This document shows positions 16,353 to 24,985 of a stretch of 47,445 nucleotides of DNA, piece by piece (position 1 is the stretch's first letter; each line of letters opens with the position of its first letter). The translations under genes were made by a program, and so were the position numbers. The DNA is from Nitrospira sp. (GTDB lineage Bacteria; Nitrospirota; Nitrospiria; Nitrospirales; Nitrospiraceae). Location: assembly GCA_022843785.1 (NCBI GenBank), contig JALHMZ010000020.1, positions 1 through 47,445 of the forward strand, written 5' to 3'. Below the pieces are notes generated by a model. The model saw only the letters and a list, made by a program, of their open reading frames with translations, ran no database searches and was not told where the DNA came from.

Positions 16353-19300
16353 TCACACCAGCAACTCGGGGCCGCGCAGTAGGAAACGCCCGACGCTCCG
16401 TGCCCAGCCGCGCAGTTCGCTCACATTCCTCGGCTTCTGGGTTCGCATCAAAGTTTCGAGCACCTGCGCGGCGAGCATCCAGTCAGGACGATCCCCTTGA
16501 CGAAACTCTGCGATGCATGCACTCATTTGATCTGTCGGGTCACGCTCCGACAGATCAGTAAAAATCTCTGCTGACGACGCAGGAACACCGGTTCCAATGG
16601 TGAGCAACGCGATCACCAGCTGATACGGCCCTGAGCTCACCCCGCCGCCGTCGGCCTGGCGCTCGGCGAGAAATGTCCGGAGCTGCGCCTCAGAAAGCCG
16701 CGCCTTCAGGAGGCGGTAGGCGTTGACCAGTCGTTTCACCCTTCTGGGGGATGGCCCGACATAGGCCGCCAGCGCGCACATGTAGTCGAGCTCAATTGGT
16801 TCGATCTCGATCTTGCCCACAGCGAGCTGCCCTGCAGCCGGTGACGCCGAAGCCGGACGGCCGTCGACGACGCCATCAGCCCGGGGTCCCGTGCGTACCA
16901 GCGAACGCATGAACTCCGCGGCGCTCGCGGACGTCAGTGGCGCGAGACGGAACGATACTTGGAAGATCTTCTCCAGGTAATCCTGAGGGGTCACCAGCGC
17001 GCGCGGTTCGTCGGGGCTCGGAATCGATCCCTCCGTTGGTTGGGCCGGCGGATTGCGGTGGGGCGACGGTGCCGATAGCCAGGGGTAGTTGTGCTTCAGG
17101 GATTCCTCCACCCAGCGGGAGTCGACGGCAACCACCACCACAAACAGCTCGAACGCCAGCAACATGTGCACGACCTGCAGCACGCGCACGACATCCTCGG
17201 GACGGCATCGGTCGAGATCGTCGATGTAGAGCACCACCCGGTCGACCGGGCGCAACCGGCCCGAGGACAAAGGCGCGGTGTGATCTTCGACTTTCTTTCG
17301 CAGGATCTCGCTCAGGGACTGGAGATCACCACGTGCGATTGAGATCGTCGTGAGTTCCTTGGAATACACCATGTCGTTCACACGCCGCTCGGCCAGTTGA
17401 AGCATCTGAGCAGGTAGGGTCGCCGCCGCAGCATCTGCTTCGGCATTCTGCAACTCACGTTGCGCCACGGCGAGGGCATCGGCCGCCTGTCTGGCCTGCT
17501 CCGTGGCCGTGGCCAGATGTGCCTCAGCAGTCTTCACCCCGGCATCATTCCGAACGCGCTTTTCATACGCGGTCACCACTTCGGCAATCGCGACATCCAC
17601 CTGCGACGCGGCGGCGCTTGCGGATCGGAGCCAAAGCCCTCCGGCAGAGAGTAGGCCGCTCACGAGCACCATAGCTTCCCCGACCTGGCCAACGCTGACA
17701 ATGTGGTTCACCAGCCACACCGCGGCGGGCGGTAGTGCGAGCAGAAGCAACGCAAACAGAATGGTGCGCGCCAAACCCAGAGATCCGAGCATACCCTTAG
17801 AGCGTCCGCTGATCGAAGCGAGACGAGTCTTCAGGTCGTCGATTCCCTTCACCGTCTCCCCGATCTTCTCGAGGATGCCGCTTTTCTTCACGTCCTCCGT
17901 GTTTTCCACCGCGACGCGCACGGAGGCCCAGACGTCCTCCACGACACGTTCGAGATTTATGGCCTTACCCCGAGCCTCGCTCTCGTGAGTGGACAGGGCA
18001 GTGGCGGCCGTGGCGACAGCATGGCGGGCGGTCCGCTCCACTTCCTTTGCCTGTTCAACACGCCGGCGCGCAACATCTGCCGTTTCAGCGCGCATTCTGG
18101 CCAAAGCCTGTCCAACCTTTGGATAGTCGTCCTTGATGAACGCCCTCACATCGCGCAGGATGGTATCCACCAGACTTGAGATCAATGCGTCCTCTGAGAA
18201 ATGCCACGCATTGAACTCGACATGAACGACGTTGGTAACATACGGGGTCAGCTGAGACTTTTCTTGGGCTGTTTTCGACTCGTTTGCGCGCTCGTCGATG
18301 ACCTGGCGGAGTCGGCGTAGGAAAGTGGTTTTGCCCGAACCCCAGGGACCGAAGAGGCCGATCGACAGCGGCGGATCGAGTGTCTTCGAGGCGATCAGCG
18401 CAGCAAAGGAAAAGACATCGGGACGGATGTGCAACGGATCGTTCGTCCAATCCGGGTCTGCGCGCACGACAGCATCGGGTTCATCACTATTGAGGTCGGC
18501 GGGGCGGCCCACGGTGGCAATCTCCTGTTCGCCCAACGCTTCACGCCAGATGTCGCCCGACTCTCCGATGACGGCCGCCCGTTCGATAATGGCGAGTCGT
18601 AGCGCCCGCGGGTCCAGTCCGAGGCTTGCCAGGGCTTCGTCGCCGTCGACGCGACGTGACACGAGGGCACCGGCGAGCTCAAGGACCCCCAGTTGATCAC
18701 TTTTGCGTCCAGCAAACACGCCAAGCTCCCGAGCAGTCTCGAGGGCGTTCAGCACGCGCGGACTGATATCAAGGTCGTCGAAGGAGACAATGGCGTTCTT
18801 TGGCGTTGTATCGGCGAAGTATTTCTCCGCCGACGCCTGGTAACCTACCTCGAGCGCTTGGATCTGGTCACGGAGGGGCGAGACCACCACGCCAATGGTC
18901 GCATCCTCCCGCACTACGTCGACCAAGGCGAAAAACAGCGTCTGCAGCTTGAGCCAGCTGTCGGATCGTCGGGCGTGGTATTCTGCTGCCCGCTTTAAAA
19001 TGGGGCTGGCCTGCGCGTCCCCTGCGATGTGGAGCTTTTCCGCCTTCACTGGGGTCTGCTCGAATGAGGCAACAGCCTTCGAGGGGGCGGCTCTGGCGCT
19101 CGCGTCTTCCCATGCTTCGGCCGTATACCGCCGTGCGGCCCACTCAAAGAACGCCTCCCGCCATGGACGCTCGCTGAAATTCCAGCTTGCGAGTTGTTGA
19201 CGGTGCGCAGCGGGCGGGTTGAGGACATACGACGCGACCAGGTGGCGCACGCCAATGTCGGACCCGTGCACGCGTAGCGCCCACTCCTCGGCGGTTCCCA

Positions 19301-19667
19301 TTACGGAGCGCGCGGAAACTGTGAGTAGTTGTTGGTCAGCCGCCAGACTTATCGATTCGGGTTTCCCCATTACCCGCCACTTCTTTACGGCTTCGAGAGT
19401 TGTGATTTTCCCCGCGCAAACCGCTAAGGCATTTGGACCGGCACTCGTGGCAAACTCCTGAAACCAGCGGCTCGTTTCGTCCTCTGCCGTGAGAAGGGCG
19501 AGCAACAGTGTTGAGAAAGTGATGGGCGGACCACCCTTTTCCACCTGCACACCGATGTAGTAAGCGTGCTCGCACACACGGAGCGCCTCCTGATCCAATG
19601 GCAGCGAGCGAGGAGGCGGATAGTCGAGTAACCAGTCTGTCGGATGGCGTCGTGGAGCGGTGTTCAT
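16353..19667 (-). CDS. KAP-family P-loop NTPase with Clp_N-like repeats and two membrane helices
   Basis: About 1104 residues. The first 400 contain segments resembling Clp N-terminal repeats, clearest in VLNALETARELGVFAG...LGVLELAGALV and in ITFSTLLLALLTAEDE, perhaps two pairs. The KAP NTPase follows: Walker A GPWGSGKTT (440-448), the VVHVEFNAWHFS strand, a long charged coiled coil, two membrane helices (about 632-653 and 662-681) set inside the NTPase as is usual for KAP proteins, then Walker B DDLDRC (815-820). KAP NTPases occur in bacterial conflict and membrane-associated signalling loci. The role here is inferred. The start ATG 19667 overlaps the stop of a small upstream frame as ATGA. 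Confidence 0.85.
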   Translation of the reverse strand: MNTAPRRHPTDWLLDYPPPRSLPLDQEALRVCEHAYYIGVQVEKGGPPITFSTLLLALLTAEDETSRWFQEFATSAGPNALAVCAGKITTLEAVKKWRVMGKPESISLAADQQLLTVSARSVMGTAEEWALRVHGSDIGVRHLVASYVLNPPAAHRQQLASWNFSERPWREAFFEWAARRYTAEAWEDASARAAPSKAVASFEQTPVKAEKLHIAGDAQASPILKRAAEYHARRSDSWLKLQTLFFALVDVVREDATIGVVVSPLRDQIQALEVGYQASAEKYFADTTPKNAIVSFDDLDISPRVLNALETARELGVFAGRKSDQLGVLELAGALVSRRVDGDEALASLGLDPRALRLAIIERAAVIGESGDIWREALGEQEIATVGRPADLNSDEPDAVVRADPDWTNDPLHIRPDVFSFAALIASKTLDPPLSIGLFGPWGSGKTTFLRRLRQVIDERANESKTAQEKSQLTPYVTNVVHVEFNAWHFSEDALISSLVDTILRDVRAFIKDDYPKVGQALARMRAETADVARRRVEQAKEVERTARHAVATAATALSTHESEARGKAINLERVVEDVWASVRVAVENTEDVKKSGILEKIGETVKGIDDLKTRLASISGRSKGMLGSLGLARTILFALLLLALPPAAVWLVNHIVSVGQVGEAMVLVSGLLSAGGLWLRSASAAASQVDVAIAEVVTAYEKRVRNDAGVKTAEAHLATATEQARQAADALAVAQRELQNAEADAAAATLPAQMLQLAERRVNDMVYSKELTTISIARGDLQSLSEILRKKVEDHTAPLSSGRLRPVDRVVLYIDDLDRCRPEDVVRVLQVVHMLLAFELFVVVVAVDSRWVEESLKHNYPWLSAPSPHRNPPAQPTEGSIPSPDEPRALVTPQDYLEKIFQVSFRLAPLTSASAAEFMRSLVRTGPRADGVVDGRPASASPAAGQLAVGKIEIEPIELDYMCALAAYVGPSPRRVKRLVNAYRLLKARLSEAQLRTFLAERQADGGGVSSGPYQLVIALLTIGTGVPASSAEIFTDLSERDPTDQMSACIAEFRQGDRPDWMLAAQVLETLMRTQKPRNVSELRGWARSVGRFLLRGPELLV

Positions 19668-19855
19668 CTGCAAAATGGGAGGTTGGGTTGGGGAGCTTGT
19701 AAATACCGGTCTGGACCCTTTGGCACCATGATCGTCACACCCACATACTGTCCGTCGGTCGAGGGCACCATGCCGGAAATGTTCGTGACTTGTTCTGTTA
19801 TCCAAATCACCGTGGTAGGAACCTTCAGACTGCCATGACCGCGGGAACCATCCAC
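19664..19855 (-). CDS. Small ORF coupled to the KAP NTPase gene, possibly a remnant
   Basis: A 63-codon frame from GTG 19855 (open back to a TAG further upstream) whose TGA overlaps the KAP ATG as ATGA. The product (GSLKVPTTVIWITEQVTN, then STDGQYVGVTIMVPKG) looks protein-like with beta-strand character, but I recognise no family. It could be a genuine small partner, or the surviving C-terminal end of a larger gene cut off at its 5' side. The 220 bases between it and the RlmI-like gene (19856-20076) hold nothing else I can support. Confidence 0.4.
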   Translation of the reverse strand: MDGSRGHGSLKVPTTVIWITEQVTNISGMVPSTDGQYVGVTIMVPKGPDRYLQAPQPNLPFCR

Positions 19856-20076
19856 GCGATTGGCCGATTTTGAAATGCTATCATTCTAAACCACCTTTTT
19901 CTATGACCGAAGCTATATCGTGGAACCGCGAGAGCGCCAATCCCCTTCCGTCTGATGAAAAACCCACCATTTTACCAGGCAGCTCGGCCTCTGAGTGGGC
20001 GGGAGGCCGCGAACGGTTGCTTGCGCGCCGTTCGTTCAAACTCACAGCGATCGGCAAGGCACGAGAGAAAATTACG

Positions 20077-21252
20077 CTACAAGACCTGCACGATAAAACA
20101 CTTCAGATACCGCGTCTCAGGCATGCTGGCAAGAATGGGATGGTCGGCGCTTTGGCCTCGTTGTTCGATCAGCCGAATGTCTCGCTTGGCGTCGCGAGCG
20201 GCGAGACGGATACTCTTCCAGAGATCTGCATCGGAGACCGGATGGGAACAGGAACTCGTCACGAGAAACCCTTCCGGCTTCAACAGCTTCAGCCCCAAGA
20301 GATTGACATCCTTATACCCGGTCAACGCACCAGCCAAAGCCTGTTGGCTTCGGGCGAAGGCCGGAGGATCGAGGATCACCAGGTCATACTTCCGCCCCGC
20401 CTTCACCAGCTTGCGCATTTCCTCAAACGCATCCGCTTGGCGATAGGTGCAGCGATCCTCCACCTTGTTCATCGTGGCCTGTGTTCGGGCCATGGCCAGT
20501 GTGTCTAGACTGACATCGAGGCCTTCCACTGACACAGCCCCGGCCAAGGCGGCGTGAATGCCGAAGGCGCCGGTATGGCAGAACACTTCTAATACTTCCG
20601 CTCCTGCCGAAAGTTTGGCCGCGGCCAGCCGATTCTCTCGTTGATCGCAAAACCAGCCGGTCTTCTGTCCCTTCTCGACATCCACGAGAAACTTCGCGTT
20701 CCCTTCCTGAATCTCAATTTGCGTCGGGCCGCTGCCACGGAGAAATCTCCGTTCGAGCGGCAATCCTTCGAGTTGGCGACTTTTGGCTTCATTCCTCAAA
20801 TAGACACTCTTCAGATTCAATTCTTTCATCAGCACATCAGCGATGAGTTCCTTCCGACTATCCATGCCAAACGAGAGGCACTGCATGACTAGTACCTGAT
20901 CGTAGCGATCCACGATCAACCCAGGCAATCGATCGCCCTCGGCATAGATCAGCCGATAGGCATTGGATTGTGCAACCACGCGCTGCCGAAGACGGATCGC
21001 CTGCTGGACTCTCCCCCGCCAGAACGTCTCATCGATGGGTTCATCCTCGAACGTCAGGAGACGAACGCGGATTTTCGATGCAGGGTTGTAGAGACCGCGG
21101 CCGTAGAATTGTCCGTCGGTGGTCAGCACATCGACTAAATCGCCCGCTACGGCTTGTCCGACGAGCGGTCCGACATGCCCAGCAAAGAGCCAGAGCGGTC
21201 GCCCCTCCGGAATGCGGAGTGCCGTGAGGCGAACCTGGGCCATCGGTGTCAT
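20077..21252 (-). CDS. RlmI-like class I SAM-dependent 23S rRNA methyltransferase
   Basis: About 391 residues. An N-terminal PUA domain (PLWLFAGHVG...GDLVDVLTTDGQFYGRGLYNP) binds RNA. A linker domain with GLIVDRYDQVLVMQ follows, then a Rossmann methyltransferase with motif I VLEVFCHTGAFGIHAA and catalytic motif IV ILDPPAFARS. The layout matches RlmI/RlmK-type cytosine or guanine methyltransferases, with m5C at a 23S position most likely. ATG 21252 was chosen because GGGGGA lies about eight bases upstream; two further in-frame starts lie upstream. Housekeeping gene, transcribed alone. Confidence 0.87.
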   Translation of the reverse strand: MTPMAQVRLTALRIPEGRPLWLFAGHVGPLVGQAVAGDLVDVLTTDGQFYGRGLYNPASKIRVRLLTFEDEPIDETFWRGRVQQAIRLRQRVVAQSNAYRLIYAEGDRLPGLIVDRYDQVLVMQCLSFGMDSRKELIADVLMKELNLKSVYLRNEAKSRQLEGLPLERRFLRGSGPTQIEIQEGNAKFLVDVEKGQKTGWFCDQRENRLAAAKLSAGAEVLEVFCHTGAFGIHAALAGAVSVEGLDVSLDTLAMARTQATMNKVEDRCTYRQADAFEEMRKLVKAGRKYDLVILDPPAFARSQQALAGALTGYKDVNLLGLKLLKPEGFLVTSSCSHPVSDADLWKSIRLAARDAKRDIRLIEQRGQSADHPILASMPETRYLKCFIVQVL

Positions 21253-21414
21253 ATTCTGTTCCCCCATAATATGGCGTGACAAACTTTATGCGTGAGTGGT
21301 CATCGGACGGCTGTCGGCAACCCGATGATCACATGCTCATTGCTTGACGAACCCCGGCCAGTATGTTTTCCTGGTCATGAATCCATCCAACCGTCGCTGT
21401 GAGGATAAAGAAGA

Positions 21415-23070
21415 ATGGCAAACAAAGCCACCATTGGTTCTGCAGTGCTGGATCGGCTACATCGCCTCGGCGTTCGCCATATCTTCGGCATTCCCGGCGA
21501 CTATGTTCTTTCACTCTTTCAACTGATCGAAGCCTCGCCGATCAGGCACGTCGCGACGACCCGCGAAGACTGCGCGGGGTTTGCTGCAGACGCGTACGCG
21601 CGCATCAACGGAATCGGCGCCGTCTGTGTCACCTATTGCGTCGGAGGATTGAACACCGTCAATGCCATTGCCTGCGCCTATGCCGAACGATCGCCGGTCG
21701 TCCTGTTGACCGGCTCGCCGGGCCTTTCGGAGCGGACACGCACACCCTATCTGCATCACATGGTCAGGGATTTTTCGACTCAACGAGAGGTGTTCGAGCG
21801 CATGACGGTCGCCGCGGTGACACTCGACGACCCTTTGACCGCCGAACGGGAAATGGACCGGGCCTTTGCCGCACTCCTGCGCTATCGACGCCCCATCTAT
21901 TTAGAAATCCCGCGCGACATGGTGTATACACCGCTCACCGGCACTGTGAAACCAATCTGTATCGAAGATGAGCCGAGCGATCCAGCCGCGTTGGAAGAAG
22001 CGGTTGGAGAAGTCCGCGCCATGCTCGCCTCGGCGAAACGGCCGGCCATGTTGGTCGGAGCAGAGGTTGGACGATTCGGCCTCCAGGACGATCTCGCGCG
22101 CTTGGTGGAACGAATGAACATCCCGATCGCCTCGACACTGCTTGGAAAATCCATCATTCGGGAAGATCATCCACTCTATGTCGGTGTCTACGGCGGACTC
22201 ATCGGACGGGAAGAGGTCCAGCAGTTCATCAATGATTCCGACTGCCTCTTGATCCTCGGCTCAATCCTCTCGGACGTGGAAGACTTGGACGCCCGCTCGC
22301 CGTTGCTCTCCGAAGGCAGAACGATTCACGCCACCGCCGACCGCGTTGCCATCAAACATCACCGTTTCGAGTCCATCAAGTTCCAAGACTTTGTCCATGC
22401 ACTCGTACAGGCCCAACTCCCTGCCTTTCCCTTGCGGAAACCGCCGGCTCGAACCGTGGCTGCCTCAGCACAGCCCCATCCCGATTCGCCGGTGACGTTG
22501 GAAGGACTGTTCCAGCATCTCGACACTGTCTTGACGGACAAGACTCTGGTCATCGCCGATGTCGGCGAATCCCTGTTCGCCGCCGCCGATCTTCATGTCC
22601 GCCATCAATTTGAATTCCTGTCACCGGCCTACTACACCTCGATGGGATTCGCCGTGCCTGCCGCCCTCGGCGCATCCTTTGCCGATCCCAGCTTGCGACC
22701 TATCGTGCTGGTGGGAGATGGGGCTTTCCAAATGACCGGAACCGAACTGGCCAGTTGCGTTCGCTATGGACAGGCCCCCATTATCGTGCTGCTGAATAAC
22801 CGCGGCTATTCGACCGAGCGGGAAATCCTGGAAGGCCCGTTCAACGACGTGCATGAATGGCAGTACGAAAACATATTCCAGCTGGTCGGCGGAGGCATTG
22901 GATCGCGCGTAAATACGCAACGCGAGTTCGAAGAGCGCCTCGCTGCAGCCTTTGCGGACCAGCGCCAGCCTCATCTCCTCAATGTCCTGCTCAGTCCGAG
23001 CGACCGTTCACCCGGCATGGTGCGGCTCGCCCGGCGTCTTGGCAAGAAACTTTCAACGGACAAGCCCTAG
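21415..23070 (+). CDS. ThDP-dependent 2-oxoacid decarboxylase (pyruvate/indolepyruvate decarboxylase type)
   Basis: A 551-residue thiamine-diphosphate enzyme with PYR, central and PP domains. Glu51 (TREDCAG) activates the cofactor. Asp29 (PGDY) and the His114-His115 dyad (YLHHM) match the residues that mark pyruvate and indolepyruvate decarboxylases as against acetolactate synthase. The PP domain carries GDGAFQMTGTE and LLNNRGYSTERE, the ThDP/Mg site and active-site Glu. The product would be acetaldehyde or another aldehyde from a 2-oxoacid. The true substrate cannot be read from sequence. An AGGATAAAGAAGA region precedes ATG 21415. No operon partner; convergent with the PIN gene. Confidence 0.85.
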   Translation: MANKATIGSAVLDRLHRLGVRHIFGIPGDYVLSLFQLIEASPIRHVATTREDCAGFAADAYARINGIGAVCVTYCVGGLNTVNAIACAYAERSPVVLLTGSPGLSERTRTPYLHHMVRDFSTQREVFERMTVAAVTLDDPLTAEREMDRAFAALLRYRRPIYLEIPRDMVYTPLTGTVKPICIEDEPSDPAALEEAVGEVRAMLASAKRPAMLVGAEVGRFGLQDDLARLVERMNIPIASTLLGKSIIREDHPLYVGVYGGLIGREEVQQFINDSDCLLILGSILSDVEDLDARSPLLSEGRTIHATADRVAIKHHRFESIKFQDFVHALVQAQLPAFPLRKPPARTVAASAQPHPDSPVTLEGLFQHLDTVLTDKTLVIADVGESLFAAADLHVRHQFEFLSPAYYTSMGFAVPAALGASFADPSLRPIVLVGDGAFQMTGTELASCVRYGQAPIIVLLNNRGYSTEREILEGPFNDVHEWQYENIFQLVGGGIGSRVNTQREFEERLAAAFADQRQPHLLNVLLSPSDRSPGMVRLARRLGKKLSTDKP

Positions 23071-23089
23071 CCCACATTCCGGCAGCGGC

Positions 23090-23533
23090 TTAATCTTCCT
23101 CCGGATTGATAATATGCAACCCGGCCGTTTTAGATGCGGCTAACAGCTGCGTGTCTGCACTGACGACCGTCAATCGCAACGGCTTCAATTCCAACGCCAT
23201 GGCCAAATGCATCACTTGTGGAGACCGCAGAAACGGATATTCCAAAACAAGTTCCTTGGTCGCCAGGTAGGTCTTAATGGTCGGCACGATAAAGTCGAAG
23301 AGCCCCTGTTTCGATTCGACTTCGAACTTATAGAGAACCGAATAGCAATCGTCCCGCGTGATGAGGCCCCCTTGGGCGCGTGTCGACATAATGGAGTAGA
23401 AATCTGTGACCGACCACGTCGGCAGAATCGCCACCTTCCCCCGCTTCACAAATAATTTATTTACGATGCGCGTCCCCCGCTCCATGCTGTACCGCTTGAC
23501 CAGCGCCGTCGAGTCGAAATAATAGTATGGCAT
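23090..23533 (-). CDS. PIN-domain protein, probable VapC-type toxin
   Basis: A 147-residue PIN domain starting YYYFDSTALVKRY (Asp7) and ending VSADTQLLAASKTAGLHIINPE (Asp127), the first and last metal-binding acids of VapC-like RNases. At the usual second acid the residue is Asp44 (VTDFYS). At the third, the family motif DALHLA reads QVMHLA, so the acid is Gln106. The site may be weakened or altered. The partner gene starts upstream with only four bases between. VapC proteins cut tRNA or rRNA when freed from the antitoxin; the target here is unknown. Last gene of the lipoprotein gene string. Confidence 0.8.
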   Translation of the reverse strand: MPYYYFDSTALVKRYSMERGTRIVNKLFVKRGKVAILPTWSVTDFYSIMSTRAQGGLITRDDCYSVLYKFEVESKQGLFDFIVPTIKTYLATKELVLEYPFLRSPQVMHLAMALELKPLRLTVVSADTQLLAASKTAGLHIINPEED

Positions 23534-23537
23534 CCCG

Positions 23538-23804
23538 TTACATCCTCCCCTTCAGAATAATTTCCGCCAACGGCCCCGGGAGCTTGGAGAGACGGTCTTG
23601 CAGCTCATCGAGCGGCACTTCTTCATAGCCTTCTTTCCGCAAGGTGTCGGCAAGATTCCCCTGATTGAAAGAGACCGTGTCCTCCTTCAGGCGGTCATTC
23701 AGCCGCCGCTTCGCCAAACGGCTCGATATCTTCTGTCCTGACTTCGTCAAACCGCGTCCGCGGCTGCGTGGAGCACGAATCGAATTTCCGGCTGTCTTGC
23801 TCAC
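23538..23804 (-). CDS. Putative antitoxin partner of the PIN protein
   Basis: An 88-residue protein with a strongly basic N-terminal half (RAPRSRGRGLTKSGQKISSRLAKRRL) and an acidic/hydrophobic C-terminal half (LRKEGYEEVPLDELQDRLSKLPGPLAEIILKGRM). That bipartite form (DNA-binding part, then toxin-wrapping tail) is usual for VapB antitoxins. No AbrB, RHH or Phd fold is obvious, so the DNA-binding class is not assigned. It is placed five bases after the lipoprotein gene and four before the toxin gene, in the classic antitoxin-first order. The call rests on context. Confidence 0.6.
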   Translation of the reverse strand: MSKTAGNSIRAPRSRGRGLTKSGQKISSRLAKRRLNDRLKEDTVSFNQGNLADTLRKEGYEEVPLDELQDRLSKLPGPLAEIILKGRM

Positions 23805-23809
23805 AATCG

Positions 23810-24985
23810 TTATTCCTCCTTCTTAAGGTAGACCGCTCCTTGACTATCCCGCTGCGCCGATGCATCCTCTCGTGGACAACCCGCCGGCATGGCCGCCGGC
23901 GCCGGCAGCGTAGCCTCTCCAAAAATATGCGCGGCAATCGCCGTTGCCGCCTCCGATGACAATTCGCGCTGCGCGACACGCAGTGTCTTCGCCGTGGCCT
24001 CACGCTCCGTCAGATGGCCTTCTTTGCCGCCGCGCGCGACCGCCCCAACCACACGTTTGGTAGCTGCTTCCACAATGTCAAAATCACTGCACCACCGAAC
24101 GTATTTGAAATTCGGGTCCTTGACTTGGATGGGAAACAGCCGCACCGTGCCTCGAACGAGTAATTCCGGCGCTACACCTCCGCCACCCGCCGCATCGGTT
24201 TTCACCGTGAGCCCTTCACGGATAAGCCCCTCCGTCAGAGCACGTTGAATCGGTTCGGCATGATCACCGGACACCTGCACGGTCAGTACAAGATTCGTCG
24301 CCAGAAACCGTTCCAGTTCATTGGACAACTCATTCACATCATAGGCGGCCGCGGTGCCTCGTCCGCTCGGGCGGATCACGCGCAGATCGGCATTGTAGGC
24401 TTCGCGCAGCACAAGATTTCTGGCAGCGCGCCGAAGATTGCGGATTTTCCCCAGTTTGTCGGTCATCCCCCGCGACTCGGCGACATCCGAATCGACTGCC
24501 CGGTCCAACGCGGCCATCCGATCCATCAACGAGGCCTCGGCTTGGGAGCGGCTCATCACAGCCAGCGCATAGTACAGCCCTCTGCTCACATCATGCCAGG
24601 CATCGGCGATTCTGACGTTCTCGATAACTTTGTCGGTCGAGACGCTTGTCACAGAATCCAGCGTGAGCCGCCGCTCAGCGTTCGTCGAGCCTCGATTTTC
24701 GATCAGGAGATACGACTCCCAGTCTTTGGCCTGCGCCGTCACCTCGGCCTTAAAAACCCGCGCGATAGCCGCATACGCCTGGTCCGACGCACTATTCCGG
24801 TTATCCGCCTGCCCCACTCCGATCACGTAGTGAGCCGGAGGATAGTCGGAGTCGGCTCCGTCAATCCATCCCGGCTTTGGATTTCCACCAAACCAGGCGC
24901 AGCCCGATGATGCCGTTGCAAGAAGGCAGAGACAACCCATGGTCAGAAGAGCACGCAGGAGAACGGCTCGGCCATCGTGGATCAT
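23810..24985 (-). CDS. LPP20-like lipoprotein
   Basis: A 391-residue exported protein. A lipobox ends SSGC (Cys29), so it is lipid-anchored. The segment KPGWIDGADSDYPPAHYVIGVGQADN is the LPP20-type opening, followed by the helix DQAYAAIARVFKAEVTAQ and a long helical middle, then a beta-rich domain with RWCSDFDIVEAATKRVVGAV. Such proteins sit in the outer membrane facing the periplasm; their role is poorly known. ATG 24985 overlaps the stop of the COG3014-like gene as ATGA, so it is translationally coupled. Fourth gene of the lipoprotein operon. Confidence 0.8.
   Translation of the reverse strand: MIHDGRAVLLRALLTMGCLCLLATASSGCAWFGGNPKPGWIDGADSDYPPAHYVIGVGQADNRNSASDQAYAAIARVFKAEVTAQAKDWESYLLIENRGSTNAERRLTLDSVTSVSTDKVIENVRIADAWHDVSRGLYYALAVMSRSQAEASLMDRMAALDRAVDSDVAESRGMTDKLGKIRNLRRAARNLVLREAYNADLRVIRPSGRGTAAAYDVNELSNELERFLATNLVLTVQVSGDHAEPIQRALTEGLIREGLTVKTDAAGGGGVAPELLVRGTVRLFPIQVKDPNFKYVRWCSDFDIVEAATKRVVGAVARGGKEGHLTEREATAKTLRVAQRELSSEAATAIAAHIFGEATLPAPAAMPAGCPREDASAQRDSQGAVYLKKEE

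Noticed and set aside
19870..20508. Plus-strand frame running into the RlmI-like gene
   Set aside because: Most of it is antisense to a conserved methyltransferase; the first 200 bases show no domain and no good start site.
21415..23070. Acetolactate synthase
   Set aside because: The His-His dyad and Asp in PGDY fit decarboxylases, and no small regulatory subunit gene adjoins.
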